Origin: an uncultured Oceanisphaera sp.
Lineage (GTDB): Bacteria > Pseudomonadota > Gammaproteobacteria > Enterobacterales > Aeromonadaceae
NCBI RefSeq assembly: GCF_947495715.1
Contig: NZ_CANLZU010000020.1
Location: forward strand, 1-64,000
DNA: 64,000 nt
Direction: 5' to 3'
The notes below the pieces were generated by a model. The model did no database searches. It was not told the origin of the DNA and saw only the letters and a program-made list of their open reading frames with translations. Shown piece by piece: positions 1 to 8,904 of this stretch (position 1 is the stretch's first letter; the number at the start of each line of letters is the position of its first letter). The position numbers and the translations under genes were made by a program.

Positions 1-67
1 CTGCTGGACTCGAACCAGCGACATACGGATTAACAGTCCGGCGTTCTACCAACTGAACTAAGGGGGA
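1..67 (-). tRNA. tRNA-Asn(GTT), 3' end cut by window edge
   Basis: This is the same sequence as the complete tRNA-Asn at 96-171, shifted by 104 bases. The minus strand carries the 5' acceptor strand TCCCCCT, the D arm, an anticodon loop with GTT and the T arm GGTTCGAGTCC. The last nine bases (the 3' acceptor strand and CCA) lie outside the window. Confidence 0.93.
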
Positions 68-95
68 ACAACTTTTTAACGCTTTAACCTGAAAT

Positions 96-171
96 TGGCT
101 CCCCCTGCTGGACTCGAACCAGCGACATACGGATTAACAGTCCGGCGTTCTACCAACTGAACTAAGGGGGA
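96..171 (-). tRNA. tRNA-Asn(GTT)
   Basis: A 76-nt tRNA read on the minus strand. Acceptor strands TCCCCCT and AGGGGGA pair perfectly, the anticodon loop CTGTTAA gives GTT, the T loop is standard, and CCA is encoded at 96-98. It is in tandem with a second copy 28 bp away, so this is a tRNA-Asn cluster that continues left of the window. Confidence 0.97.
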
Positions 172-1157
172 AGAGGCATTGCTTGAATGCGAGGCGCATG
201 TTAAAGGCTGCTCTGGTAGCTGTCAACACTCAAAAACACTTTGCCAGTGAAATCAGTTTGTTTGCTGCAAGAGTGCGCAAAAATGGGCTAAATCTGCACC
301 GTTGAACGTATAAAAGGCGGTTTTTGCGTTATTTGGCGGCTAGCTGCCTTTATCGTCACCCTCGCGAAGGCGGAGGCCAGAGCCTTTGCAGGCGATCTGC
401 AGTCTGATGGTTCTGCGCCACACGTCATGGATTCCCGCCTTCGCGGGAATGACGAGAAAAGAGGTGCGGGAATGACGACAGAACCACACAAGTTATACGG
501 GGTTACTTAGCAGGTCATCAAGTTGCTGTGCAGATATGGTCGTGATGAGCCGGACGTTCCAAAGCACCACGCCGGGTTATCACAACAGAACGGTTTTCAC
601 GTCCGCGTCGGTTGCTAATGAAGAATGAGATTGATTGGCGAACCCAAGTCAATAATCTGCGTGGTCGAGTCGGCAAACAGATTTTGAGTAATTGCACTAT
701 TCTAATGTCAGGCAATGTTGCTGTTACAACACCAGCGATGGATACGTCTCAGACGGTGCAGGAAAGAGAAATATTTATTTTAGTTATCCGTGAAACAGTG
801 GCTCTCGCCATGTATATATCATGGTGATATAAAGGTATATACATACTAATGATGCAATTTGACGCCAAGTCTGAGTAGCTTTTTTGTCTTTCCTTTAGTT
901 CTTTGTGGTTTTTTATATCGGCTTTGCATCGACTTTCAGTATCTAAGTTTTTTTGACGATTCAATAAAAAATAGTATCAAGTTAATTTATTTGTCACAGA
1001 AACAGGCTTATAGTAGATGCGTGATTAAGGTGCAGACTTGACTATAAAGTCTATTTTTAGAGTGCATTTGTTCAATTAGAATGAACGCCGCGCCTTCGAT
1101 TTTTAAGTACCAGTATGATGCTGGTCTTTAATAGCAGAGAAACAAAGGAGTGCTTTG
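172..1157. other. Long intergenic region with REP-like repeats and an AT-rich stretch
   Basis: No convincing gene. The open frames here have no ribosome binding site and no recognisable family. At 346-375 and 431-450 there are palindromic, REP-like sequences. From about 720 to 1080 the sequence becomes clearly AT-rich, with an inverted repeat (TGTATATA at 811-818, TATATACA at 836-843). The right end presumably carries the pha promoter. Confidence 0.6.
346..450. repeat. REP-like interspersed repeat
   Basis: Positions 346-373 are the reverse complement of 40596-40623 (core CGCCTTCGCGAGGGTGACGA). The end of this stretch, 431-450, is a perfect palindrome, ATTCCCGC-CTTC-GCGGGAAT. Two related copies in 64 kb, both outside genes, fit a REP-type family. 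Confidence 0.65.
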
Positions 1158-1904
1158 ATGTCGGATAAGAAAATTGTACTGGTTACCGGCGCCGCTGGCG
1201 GAATTGGTACAGAAGTGTGTCGCCTGTTTTTGAATAATGGATTCAAAGTGGTGGCGACACACCGTCCGGGTAAAGAAGAGCAGGCCAATCAATGGCTGCA
1301 GGAAGAAAAGCTGAACGGTAACGATATTCAATTGCTGGCGCTCGATGTCAGCGACCACAAGGCAGTCAGCGAAGTGCTGGCCGAAACCCTCCGTGATCTG
1401 GGACGCCTGGATGTACTGGTTAATAACGCCGGTATTACCCGTGATTCCACCTTCAAGAAGATGTCATGGGATCAGTGGCAGCAGGTGATGGAAACCAACC
1501 TTAATAGCCTGTTCAGCGTAACACAGCCCATCTTTAATTTGATGTGCGAGCAGGGCAACGGTCGCATTATTAATATTTCTTCGGTCAACGGACTGAAAGG
1601 CCAGTATGGCCAGGTAAACTATTCTGCCGCCAAAGCGGGCATGATTGGTTTTACCAAGGCGCTGGCTGCAGAAGGTGCCCGTTTCGGCGTTTGCGTCAAT
1701 GCGGTCGCTCCCGGTTATACCGCCACGCCGATGGTTACGGCTATTCGTGAAGACGTACTGGACTCCATTAAAGCCACTATTCCCATGAAACGACTGGCAA
1801 CCACAGAAGAAGTGGCCGGTGCGGTATTGTATCTGGCCGGTGAACACGGTGGTTACGTAACGGGTGAAACGCTGTCGGTCAACGGCGGCCTTTACATGCA
1901 ATAA
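1158..1904 (+). CDS. phaB: Acetoacetyl-CoA reductase (PHB synthesis)
   Basis: A 248-residue short-chain dehydrogenase that reduces acetoacetyl-CoA to (R)-3-hydroxybutyryl-CoA with NADPH, the second step of polyhydroxybutyrate synthesis. The N-terminal Rossmann motif TGAAGGIG, the NNAG motif at 89-92, catalytic Ser141/142 and Tyr155-x3-Lys159 are all present. The ATG at 1158 is chosen over the TTG one codon earlier because AAGGAG lies 7 bases upstream at 1145-1150. It is first in a phaB-phaA-phaP-phaC cluster, the order known from Vibrio. Context makes PhaB much more likely than the fatty-acid FabG, which it resembles. Confidence 0.95.
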   Translation: MSDKKIVLVTGAAGGIGTEVCRLFLNNGFKVVATHRPGKEEQANQWLQEEKLNGNDIQLLALDVSDHKAVSEVLAETLRDLGRLDVLVNNAGITRDSTFKKMSWDQWQQVMETNLNSLFSVTQPIFNLMCEQGNGRIINISSVNGLKGQYGQVNYSAAKAGMIGFTKALAAEGARFGVCVNAVAPGYTATPMVTAIREDVLDSIKATIPMKRLATTEEVAGAVLYLAGEHGGYVTGETLSVNGGLYMQ

Positions 1905-1948
1905 CAGTAAGTCCCAACAATTTGTCATTTATAGTGAGAATTTAATTT

Positions 1949-3160
1949 ATGTCTGAATCTGTATACATTGTTGCGGCAAAACGCACACCTATTGGTAGTT
2001 TCTGTGGTGCACTGAAAACGATTCCTGCGGCCGAGCTGGCCGGTATTGCCATTAAAGGCGCGCTGGCCCAGGCCGGACTGGCGGCCGAGCATGTTAATGA
2101 AGTCATCGTCGGCAACGTGATCAGTGCCGGCCAAGGCATGGGAATTGGTCGCCAGGCCGCCCTTGCCGGCGGTATTCCGGTTGGTGTTCCTGCCTATAGC
2201 CTGAACATGGTGTGTGGCAGTGGCATGAAGACATTGATGGACGCCTGCGCCCATATCAAGGCGGGTGATGCCGAGGTAGTGGTGGCCGCCGGTTGTGAAA
2301 ACATGTCGCAAATTCCTTTCGTGGCGAAAGGCGATCTGCGCAATGGTCACAAAATGGGTGACATGGCCCTGAGTGATTTGCTGATTAACGACGGTCTCAC
2401 CGACGTATTCAATAAATACCACATGGGCGTCACCGCCGAAAATGTGGTTGCGCAGGAAAATATCAGCCGCGAAGAGCAGGATGCGCTGGCCGTTGCCAGC
2501 CAGGCGAAAGCGGTTGCTGCCATTGAAGCGGGTCACTTCAAGGCCGAAATCGTGCCGGTAGAAGTGAAAGGCCGCAAAGAAACCGTGACTGTCGATACCG
2601 ACGAGTATCCCAAGGCCGGTACCACCACCGAGACCCTGGCGCGTTTGCGGCCCGCGTTCAAGCGTGATGGTGGCTCCGTCACTGCCGGTAATGCTTCCGG
2701 TATCAACGATGGCGGCAGCGCCATTATTGTGGCCAGCAAGGCGGCGGTAGAGAAATATGGTCTGACGCCGTTGGCGGAAGTGGTCAGCTATGGTCAGGGT
2801 GGCGTTAACCCCGAAATCATGGGCCTGGGCCCGGTGCCGGCCATTGAGCAGGCACTGACGCGTGCCGGTCTTACCTTGGCACAAATGGAACGCCTGGAGC
2901 TGAACGAGGCTTTTGCCGGTCAGGCGCTGGGTGTGGTCAGACAACTGTCTGGCCAGCATGACGTGGCCGAGCAGGCGCTGCTGGAAAAAACCAACCCCAA
3001 TGGGGGAGCCATTGCCCTGGGTCATCCGCTGGGTGCCTCCGGAAACCGTATTCTGGTGACCTTGCTCTATGAACTGCAGCGCAGCAACAGCGAGCTTGGT
3101 CTGGCATCACTGTGTGTCGGTGGTGGTATGGGTACCGCCGTGGTGCTGAAGCGCGTCTAA
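1949..3160 (+). CDS. phaA: Acetyl-CoA acetyltransferase (beta-ketothiolase)
   Basis: A 403-residue thiolase that condenses two acetyl-CoA into acetoacetyl-CoA, the first step of PHB synthesis. Nucleophilic Cys89 sits in NMVCGSGMK. The NEAFA motif, the active-site His in GGAIALGHPLGASG and the C-terminal catalytic Cys in LCVGGGMG are all visible. Length is slightly above the usual 390-395. It lies 44 bp downstream of phaB and is followed by the phasin gene, so it is probably co-transcribed. The ribosome binding site (GTGAGAA) is weak. A role in fatty-acid or acetoacetate breakdown is possible but less likely here. Confidence 0.95.
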   Translation: MSESVYIVAAKRTPIGSFCGALKTIPAAELAGIAIKGALAQAGLAAEHVNEVIVGNVISAGQGMGIGRQAALAGGIPVGVPAYSLNMVCGSGMKTLMDACAHIKAGDAEVVVAAGCENMSQIPFVAKGDLRNGHKMGDMALSDLLINDGLTDVFNKYHMGVTAENVVAQENISREEQDALAVASQAKAVAAIEAGHFKAEIVPVEVKGRKETVTVDTDEYPKAGTTTETLARLRPAFKRDGGSVTAGNASGINDGGSAIIVASKAAVEKYGLTPLAEVVSYGQGGVNPEIMGLGPVPAIEQALTRAGLTLAQMERLELNEAFAGQALGVVRQLSGQHDVAEQALLEKTNPNGGAIALGHPLGASGNRILVTLLYELQRSNSELGLASLCVGGGMGTAVVLKRV

Positions 3161-3199
3161 CGGACGCCGTTACTGGCCTCTTTTATTAAGGAACACACT

Positions 3200-3535
3200 A
3201 TGTACACGAATATTTTCCAGAACTTGAACGAGCAGACCGAAAAGACCTTTGGCCCTGTGCTGAAATTCAATCAGCTGGTCGCCAATAACTTTACCGCCCT
3301 GACCAATTTGCAGCTTGACGCTGCACGTCAGTATGCCGATATTGGTCTGGCTCAGCTTCAGTCCGGTAGTCAGGTCAAAGATGTACAGACTCTGTTGAGC
3401 AGCGGCTCCAAGCAGCTGGAAACCATGACTCGCATCAGTCAGCAGATGATGGAAGACGGCAAAAAGCTGGCCGAGCTGACCCAGGAATTCAAATCGGGTC
3501 TGGAAGCACTGGCGGCAGACGCACAGAAAAAATAA
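3200..3535 (+). CDS. phaP: Phasin, PHB granule-associated protein
   Basis: A 111-residue, helix-rich, Gln- and Leu-rich protein without signal peptide or membrane segment. It begins MYTNIFQNLNEQTEKTFGP, typical of the Vibrio/Aeromonas phasin family, which coats PHB granules and controls their size and number. The start is supported by TAAGGAA just upstream. Its place between phaA and phaC matches the Vibrio cholerae phaBAPC arrangement. High expression relative to the enzymes would be expected, but nothing in the sequence tests this. Confidence 0.92.
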   Translation: MYTNIFQNLNEQTEKTFGPVLKFNQLVANNFTALTNLQLDAARQYADIGLAQLQSGSQVKDVQTLLSSGSKQLETMTRISQQMMEDGKKLAELTQEFKSGLEALAADAQKK

Positions 3536-3647
3536 TGTCTGTTAAGGGTTATCCCTTCAGCTGATACATATTGCAGGGAAGGGGCTTGACGGCTCCTTCC
3601 CGTTGTCGTTGCTGTTGGGTAGGTGCAATCTCTATCAGGGAAAGGCA

Positions 3648-5432
3648 ATGCAACAAAATACGTTTAGCGGTAATGATCCCATCGGTCAGTTTTTTAACTG
3701 GAATGAAACCATGTGGTCAGAAATGCAAAAAGCCAAACTGGGTGATAATCCGGTCAGTCAGGCATTATCCCAGGTCAATTCCGATGATTTACAGGTTTTT
3801 TACCAGGCGGTGTCAACCAATCCCATGCGGCTGCTCGATATGCAGATGCAATGGTGGCAAGGTCAGCTGGCTATCTGTCAAAACAGCATGATTAGAAGCA
3901 TGGATAACAGCACCGAAAGTCTGGTGGCCGATCCGCCCGGAGATCGACGCTTCAAGCATCAGTCCTGGAAAGATGATCCTCACTTCGATTTTATGCGCCA
4001 GTCCTACCTGCACTTTGCCAAGTCACTGACCGAGATGCTGGATGTGGTAGAAGGCGTGCCGGAGCCGGTTCGCCAGCGGCTGAGCTTTACCTTTCGTCAG
4101 ACCATCAATGCGCTTGCACCAACCAACTTCATCTGGAGTAATCCGGAGCTGTTACAGCGCACCCTGGAAGAAAAAGGCGCCAACCTGGTCAAGGGCATAG
4201 AGTTGTTTCAGGAAGACATGGCCGCCAGTGCCGATCTGCTGAAAATCCGCATGACTCGCCAGGGCGCCTTTACTCTGGGACAGGATCTGGCCACCACGCC
4301 AGGTGAGGTGGTATTCAGAAACGATATTTTCGAATTGATCCAGTACGGTGCCAGTACCGATACCGTGCATCAGACCCCTTTGCTAATTATCCCGCCGTTT
4401 ATCAACAAGTTTTATATTCTGGATCTGAAAGAACAGAATTCGCTGGTTGGCTGGCTACGTGATCAGGGACACACCGTCTTCATCATGTCCTGGCGCAACC
4501 CGGGCAAAGAACAGGCCAGCATCGGTTTTGCGGATCTGATCCATTCCGGCACCATGGAAGCGATTCGTGTCATCGAGCAAATCACCGCCGAGAAAGAAGT
4601 CAACGCCATTGGGTATTGTATCGGTGGTACCTTGCTGGCCTCTACCATGGCCCTGTATGCGGCCCGCCGCATGAAGCCACGCGTGAAGAGTGCCACTTTT
4701 CTGACCACCTTGCTGGACTTTACCCAGCCCGGTGAAGTCGGGGTCTTCATCAACGATCCGGTGATCAGCGCCATCGAACAGATGAGTGAGACCCAGGGCT
4801 TCTTCGATGGTCGGCAGATGGCGGTCACTTTCAGTCTGTTGCGGGAAAACAGCCTGTACTGGAACTACTACATCGATAATTATCTCAAGGGACAAGAACC
4901 TTCGGATTTCGATATCCTGTACTGGAACAGCGACAGCACCAACCTGAGCGCCGCCTGTGCCCGCTTTTTACTGCGCGAGCTGTATCTCAATAATCGTCTG
5001 AGCCAGCCGGGCGAGGTCAAGGTGGGTAACTTTGGTATCGATCTGGGCAAGGTCAAGACGCCGAGTTACTTCCTGTCGACCAAGGAAGATCATATCGCCC
5101 TGTGGGACTCGACCTTCAAGGGCTCAGGCTTGCTTGGCGGGGATACCACGCTGGTACTGGGAGAGTCCGGCCATGTGGCCGGGGTAGTCAATCCGCCGAG
5201 TAAAAACAAGTACGGCTATTGGCTGACGGATGCGCCGTTCGATACGCCGGAGCAGTGGCTGGCGTCGGCCAGGCGCGAGGCAGGCTCCTGGTGGACCCAC
5301 TGGCAACAATGGGTCACACCCCATCTGGGTGATTCGTCGGTGCCGGCTCGTGCGGTTGGCTCCGAGGAATGCCCGGGCCTGATGCCGGCCCCGGGCCGCT
5401 ATGTACAGCAGACGCTACCGGTTGAAGACTAA
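3648..5432 (+). CDS. phaC: Class I poly(3-hydroxyalkanoate) synthase
   Basis: A 594-residue polymerase that joins (R)-3-hydroxybutyryl-CoA units into PHB at the granule surface. The lipase-like box GYCIGG holds nucleophilic Cys324. The C-terminal GESGHVAGVVNPP motif carries the catalytic His, and the N-terminal PhaC_N domain precedes the alpha/beta hydrolase domain. The ATG at 3648 is preferred to an earlier in-frame start at 3603 because AGGGAAAGG lies directly upstream. Its size and single subunit mark class I. It ends the pha operon, followed by a strong terminator. Confidence 0.96.
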   Translation: MQQNTFSGNDPIGQFFNWNETMWSEMQKAKLGDNPVSQALSQVNSDDLQVFYQAVSTNPMRLLDMQMQWWQGQLAICQNSMIRSMDNSTESLVADPPGDRRFKHQSWKDDPHFDFMRQSYLHFAKSLTEMLDVVEGVPEPVRQRLSFTFRQTINALAPTNFIWSNPELLQRTLEEKGANLVKGIELFQEDMAASADLLKIRMTRQGAFTLGQDLATTPGEVVFRNDIFELIQYGASTDTVHQTPLLIIPPFINKFYILDLKEQNSLVGWLRDQGHTVFIMSWRNPGKEQASIGFADLIHSGTMEAIRVIEQITAEKEVNAIGYCIGGTLLASTMALYAARRMKPRVKSATFLTTLLDFTQPGEVGVFINDPVISAIEQMSETQGFFDGRQMAVTFSLLRENSLYWNYYIDNYLKGQEPSDFDILYWNSDSTNLSAACARFLLRELYLNNRLSQPGEVKVGNFGIDLGKVKTPSYFLSTKEDHIALWDSTFKGSGLLGGDTTLVLGESGHVAGVVNPPSKNKYGYWLTDAPFDTPEQWLASARREAGSWWTHWQQWVTPHLGDSSVPARAVGSEECPGLMPAPGRYVQQTLPVED

Positions 5433-5485
5433 GCGGATATCGCGCCTGTAGCGGTGTGATGAAACATTACTTCAATAATGCAGTG

Positions 5486-5514
5486 AAGGGATGGGCGCAA
5501 GCCCATCCCTTTTT
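5486..5514 (+). terminator. Rho-independent terminator of the pha operon
   Basis: An 11-bp stem, AAGGGATGGGC and GCCCATCCCTT, with a GCAA loop and a T run, 54 bp after the phaC stop codon. Confidence 0.9.
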
Positions 5515-5656
5515 ACATTCAACTGGCGGTCATTCCACCAGCATCCGGTTTTTTGGTTGGCAAAACCGGTTATTCCCGCTCTGGCTATTGAGCAGCGGGC
5601 GGAGATCATGGATCATGGACGTTTGATTATGTCATTCCCACGTTCGAGGTGCATGA

Positions 5657-7318
5657 ATGAGTCAGGCGGACCATCGTCCCAGCAATTTTATTCGTCAAAT
5701 CATTGATGAAGACTTAGCCAGCGGCAAACATCAGTCGGTGCAGACCCGCTTTCCACCCGAGCCGAATGGATATCTGCATATTGGCCATGCCAAATCCATC
5801 TGTCTGAATTTCGGTATCGCACAGGACTATCACGGCCAGTGTAATCTGCGCTTCGATGATACCAACCCGGAAAAAGAGAGTGTCGAATACGTCGAGTCGA
5901 TCCAGCGCGATGTACAGTGGTTAGGCTTTGACTGGAGTGGCGATATTCGTTATTCCTCCAACTATTTCGACCAGCTGTATGGCTATGCCGTCGAGTTGAT
6001 CGAGAAAGGGCTGGCCTATGTCGACGAGTTGACCCCCGAGCAGATTCGTGAGTATCGCGGTACCCTGACCTCACCGGGCCGCAGCAGCCCTTACCGGGAG
6101 CGGTCGGTTGAGGAAAACCTGAGCCTGTTTACCCGCATGCGCAACGGTGACTTTGCGGAAGGCACCGCCTGTCTGCGGGCTAAAATCGACATGGCATCGC
6201 CTTTTATGGTGCTGCGTGATCCCGTGTTGTACCGGGTGCGTTTTGCCCACCATCACCAGACCGGTGACAAGTGGTGCATCTACCCCATGTATGACTTTAC
6301 CCACTGTATTTCGGACGCCATCGAAGGCATCAGCCATTCGCTGTGTACTCTGGAGTTCCAGGATAACCGTCGCCTGTACGACTGGGTGCTGGACAACATC
6401 AGTATCGAGTGTCATCCGCGGCAGTACGAGTTCTCTCGACTCAACCTGGAATACACAGTGATGTCGAAGCGCAAGCTCAATCAGCTGGTGACCGACGGAC
6501 ATGTGGAAGGCTGGGATGATCCGCGTATGCCGACCATCTCCGGTTTGCGTCGCCGCGGTTATACCCCGGCGTCCATTCGCGAGTTTTGCCTGCGGATCGG
6601 TGTTACCAAGCAGGACAACACCGTAGAAATGGGCATGCTGGAAGCCTGTATTCGGGACGATCTGAACGAGAATGCACCACGGGCCATGGCGGTCTTGCGT
6701 CCGGTGCGGCTGGTGATCGAGAACCTGGCCGAGGAGCACGAAGAAACGCTGAATGCTCCCAATCACCCCAACAAGCCGGAAATGGGGCTGCGCGAGCTGC
6801 CTTTTACCCGCGACATCTTCATTGATGAAGCGGACTTCCGTGAAGAGGCCAACAAGAAATACAAGCGGCTGGTACTGGGCAAGGAAGTACGGTTGCGCAA
6901 CGCCTATGTGATCAAGGCCGAGCGGGTAGAAAAAGATGCCGATGGCAACATCACCACCATTTTCTGCAGCTACGATCCCGACACCCTGGGCAAGGACCCG
7001 GCCGATGGCCGCAAGGTCAAGGGCGTGATCCACTGGGTATCTGCCCGGCACGGGGTGCCGGCCGAGGTGCGTCTGTATGACCGGTTATTCAATGTGCCCA
7101 ACCCGGGTGCCGCCGAGTCGTTTGAAGCGGCGTTGAATCCGGGGTCGTTGCAGGTGCTGAGCGGCGCCGTGGTTGAGCCGTCATTGTGCAAGGCCGAGCC
7201 TGAACATGCGTTTCAGTTCGAGCGTGAAGGCTACTTCTGCCGGGACAGCAAGGCAGAAGGCATGGTGTTCAACCTGACGGTGGCACTGCGCGATTCATGG
7301 GGCAAGGAAGAGGGCTGA
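5657..7318 (+). CDS. glnS: Glutaminyl-tRNA synthetase
   Basis: A 553-residue class I aminoacyl-tRNA synthetase that charges tRNA-Gln. The HIGH signature appears as HIGHAKS and the KMSKS loop as VMSKRKL; length is within one residue of the E. coli enzyme. The C-terminal anticodon-binding beta-barrels are intact. The start ATG follows GAGGTGCATGA. A bidirectional terminator separates it from the convergent fur gene. Confidence 0.98.
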   Translation: MSQADHRPSNFIRQIIDEDLASGKHQSVQTRFPPEPNGYLHIGHAKSICLNFGIAQDYHGQCNLRFDDTNPEKESVEYVESIQRDVQWLGFDWSGDIRYSSNYFDQLYGYAVELIEKGLAYVDELTPEQIREYRGTLTSPGRSSPYRERSVEENLSLFTRMRNGDFAEGTACLRAKIDMASPFMVLRDPVLYRVRFAHHHQTGDKWCIYPMYDFTHCISDAIEGISHSLCTLEFQDNRRLYDWVLDNISIECHPRQYEFSRLNLEYTVMSKRKLNQLVTDGHVEGWDDPRMPTISGLRRRGYTPASIREFCLRIGVTKQDNTVEMGMLEACIRDDLNENAPRAMAVLRPVRLVIENLAEEHEETLNAPNHPNKPEMGLRELPFTRDIFIDEADFREEANKKYKRLVLGKEVRLRNAYVIKAERVEKDADGNITTIFCSYDPDTLGKDPADGRKVKGVIHWVSARHGVPAEVRLYDRLFNVPNPGAAESFEAALNPGSLQVLSGAVVEPSLCKAEPEHAFQFEREGYFCRDSKAEGMVFNLTVALRDSWGKEEG

Positions 7319-7337
7319 ATACCCTTATTCAAGCCAT

Positions 7338-7368
7338 AAAAAAAGCCGCAGTCGACTGCGGCTTTTTT
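7338..7368. terminator. Bidirectional terminator between glnS and fur
   Basis: GCCGCAGT and ACTGCGGC form the stem, flanked by seven A on the left and six T on the right, so it can end transcription from both convergent genes. Confidence 0.92.
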
Positions 7369-7386
7369 AATGCTGATGGTTGACGA

Positions 7387-7824
7387 TCAATGGTGTTCGT
7401 CATTATGGCTGCACTCATCGTTCAGGCAGTGCCCATACAGATACAGGCTATGATTGGTCAGCTTGATATTATATTGGGCGGCAATATCACGCTGGCGCTG
7501 CTCTATGGTTTCGTCGTGGAACTCGATGACCTTGCCACAGTCGAGGCATACCAGATGATCATGATGTTCCTGAGTGGCTAGTTCAAATACCGATTTTCCG
7601 CCTTCAAAATGGTGGCGAGCGACAATACCGGCGTCATCGAACTGATTTAGCACGCGATAAACCGTGGCCAGGCCAATCTCTTCACCCTGATCAATCAGTA
7701 GCTTGTAAAGATCCTCCGCACTAACGTGCTGGGTTTCGGGTTGCTGCAGCAACTCAAGAATCTTGACGCGGGGGAGCGTGACTTTGAGGCCTGCTTTCTT
7801 CAGCGCTTGATTGTTGTCAGCCAT
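7387..7824 (-). CDS. fur: Ferric uptake regulator
   Basis: A 145-residue iron-responsive repressor starting MADNNQALKKAGLK, nearly the same N-terminus as E. coli Fur. The winged helix (about 1-80) is followed by the metal-binding HHDHLVCLDCGK stretch and a C-terminal CLNDECSH motif with the second zinc Cys pair. An upstream ATG would add MRNIIL, but family alignment favours the start at 7824; neither has a strong ribosome binding site. In E. coli fur lies directly after fldA; here 2.1 kb (DUF4442, lpp, L,D-transpeptidase) separate them. Confidence 0.97.
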   Translation of the reverse strand: MADNNQALKKAGLKVTLPRVKILELLQQPETQHVSAEDLYKLLIDQGEEIGLATVYRVLNQFDDAGIVARHHFEGGKSVFELATQEHHDHLVCLDCGKVIEFHDETIEQRQRDIAAQYNIKLTNHSLYLYGHCLNDECSHNDEHH

Positions 7825-7997
7825 AAGAATAATGTTTCGCATTTCGTTTGGTTATTGCTTTCATTGTGCTTGTTCCCGACGCTAAAGGCAACCGCAATCT
7901 GGCTTTGTCACAGATCCACAAGCTCGGGCGAGAGGCCTGCCCATTGCTGCTTATCTTTGTTAATATCAGGTACAGTTACACTGGTCTGATGAGATAA

Positions 7998-8465
7998 ATG
8001 AAGCTGATATTTTCCCGCCCTCGGTTACTGAAGACACTCTTGAATTGCTGGCCGCCTTTTTGGGGAGCCGGTATCCGTATCGAACAGCTCAGTCATGATT
8101 ACAGCTACTGCCGGGTGGGGCTGGTACTGCGCTGGTGGAATAAAAATGCCAATGGTACCCAGTATGGTGGCAGCCTGTTTTCGATGACGGATCCGCTCTA
8201 CTCGATGTTGCTGATGGCGTTGTTGGGGCCGGATTATCTGGTGTGGGACCGGGCCGGCAGCGTGACGTTTCTCAAGCCGGGCAGGGGGCGAGTTTATGCG
8301 GATATTCATTTGAGTCGAGAGCGGCTGGATGAGATACTGCGGGCGACGGAGGGCGGAGAAAAATATTTTCCTCGTTTTCGCATCAACATCGTGGACGAGC
8401 AGGGAAATCTGGTCGCCGAAGTCGAGCGCACGCTCTACGTGCGCAAAAAACAAACAAATAAATGA
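7998..8465 (+). CDS. DUF4442 hotdog-fold protein
   Basis: A 155-residue protein resembling the DUF4442 family (thioesterase-like hotdog fold). Features seen are the NANGTQYGGSLFSMTDPLYSM segment, equivalent to the hotdog helix region, and the SVTFLKPGRG strand. No catalytic residues can be assigned with certainty, so any thioesterase role is inference. It is transcribed away from fur and precedes lpp with a 130-bp gap, so it is probably a separate unit. Confidence 0.8.
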   Translation: MKLIFSRPRLLKTLLNCWPPFWGAGIRIEQLSHDYSYCRVGLVLRWWNKNANGTQYGGSLFSMTDPLYSMLLMALLGPDYLVWDRAGSVTFLKPGRGRVYADIHLSRERLDEILRATEGGEKYFPRFRINIVDEQGNLVAEVERTLYVRKKQTNK

Positions 8466-8595
8466 TATATCAGGGTGTTAAGCAAAATTTCCTACTGTCA
8501 TGATTTATAAAATAATTTGCGATAAGCAGGGAACTTCGTCCATACTTAGCTTGCCTAAGTGGTCTTTTGACTCCCATACAAACAAGGAGCAAGTA

Positions 8596-8838
8596 ATGCG
8601 TAATAAAATGATGTTGGTTGGTGGTGTTGTAGGTACTCTGCTGCTGGCAGGTTGTAGCTCTACTGATGCTCTGGAAACCAAAATGGACAGCCTGGCCCAG
8701 GACGTACAAGCCGTTCAGCAAGGCCAGCAAATGAACTCTGCCAAGATCGATCGTCTGGCTGCCGACGTTGCCGAAGCCCGCGCTTCTGCCGACCGCGCCA
8801 ACTCTCGTCTGGATCAGATGGGCCGTTACACCAAGTAA
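8596..8838 (+). CDS. lpp: Major outer membrane (murein) lipoprotein, Braun type
   Basis: An 80-residue lipoprotein with a signal peptide ending in the lipobox LLAGC, then a heptad-repeat helix (METKMDSLAQDV-like repeats) and the C-terminus GRYTK. In the Lpp family the C-terminal Lys is linked to peptidoglycan by an L,D-transpeptidase, and such an enzyme is encoded convergently right next door. The ATG follows AAGGAGCAAGT. It probably anchors the outer membrane to the cell wall as a trimer. A strong terminator follows, as expected for a highly expressed gene. Confidence 0.93.
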   Translation: MRNKMMLVGGVVGTLLLAGCSSTDALETKMDSLAQDVQAVQQGQQMNSAKIDRLAADVAEARASADRANSRLDQMGRYTK

Positions 8839-8851
8839 TTTGGTACGACGG

Positions 8852-8881
8852 AAAAAAGCCTGGCTCATGCCAGGCTTTTTT
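8852..8881. terminator. Bidirectional terminator, lpp / L,D-transpeptidase
   Basis: GCCTGGC and GCCAGGC form the stem, with six A before and six T after. It sits between the convergent lpp and L,D-transpeptidase genes. Confidence 0.92.
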
Positions 8882-8904
8882 ATGTCTGCTATCCGGAGGT
8901 GGGC

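Noticed and set aside
612-827. Open frame of 71 codons in the left intergenic region
   Set aside because: No ribosome binding site, odd composition, and an equally long frame on the opposite strand; the region is better described as non-coding.
720-1080. AT-rich segment as recently acquired DNA
   Set aside because: It is short, contains no gene or mobility sequence, and AT-rich promoter regions are common; not enough to claim transfer.
1925-3025. Long minus-strand open frame opposite phaA
   Set aside because: It is the antisense of a clear thiolase gene; His/Gly/Gln-rich composition is typical of antisense frames in GC-rich DNA. The same holds for the long frames opposite puuB, the second ligase gene, lysC, nhaD and the TRAP permease.
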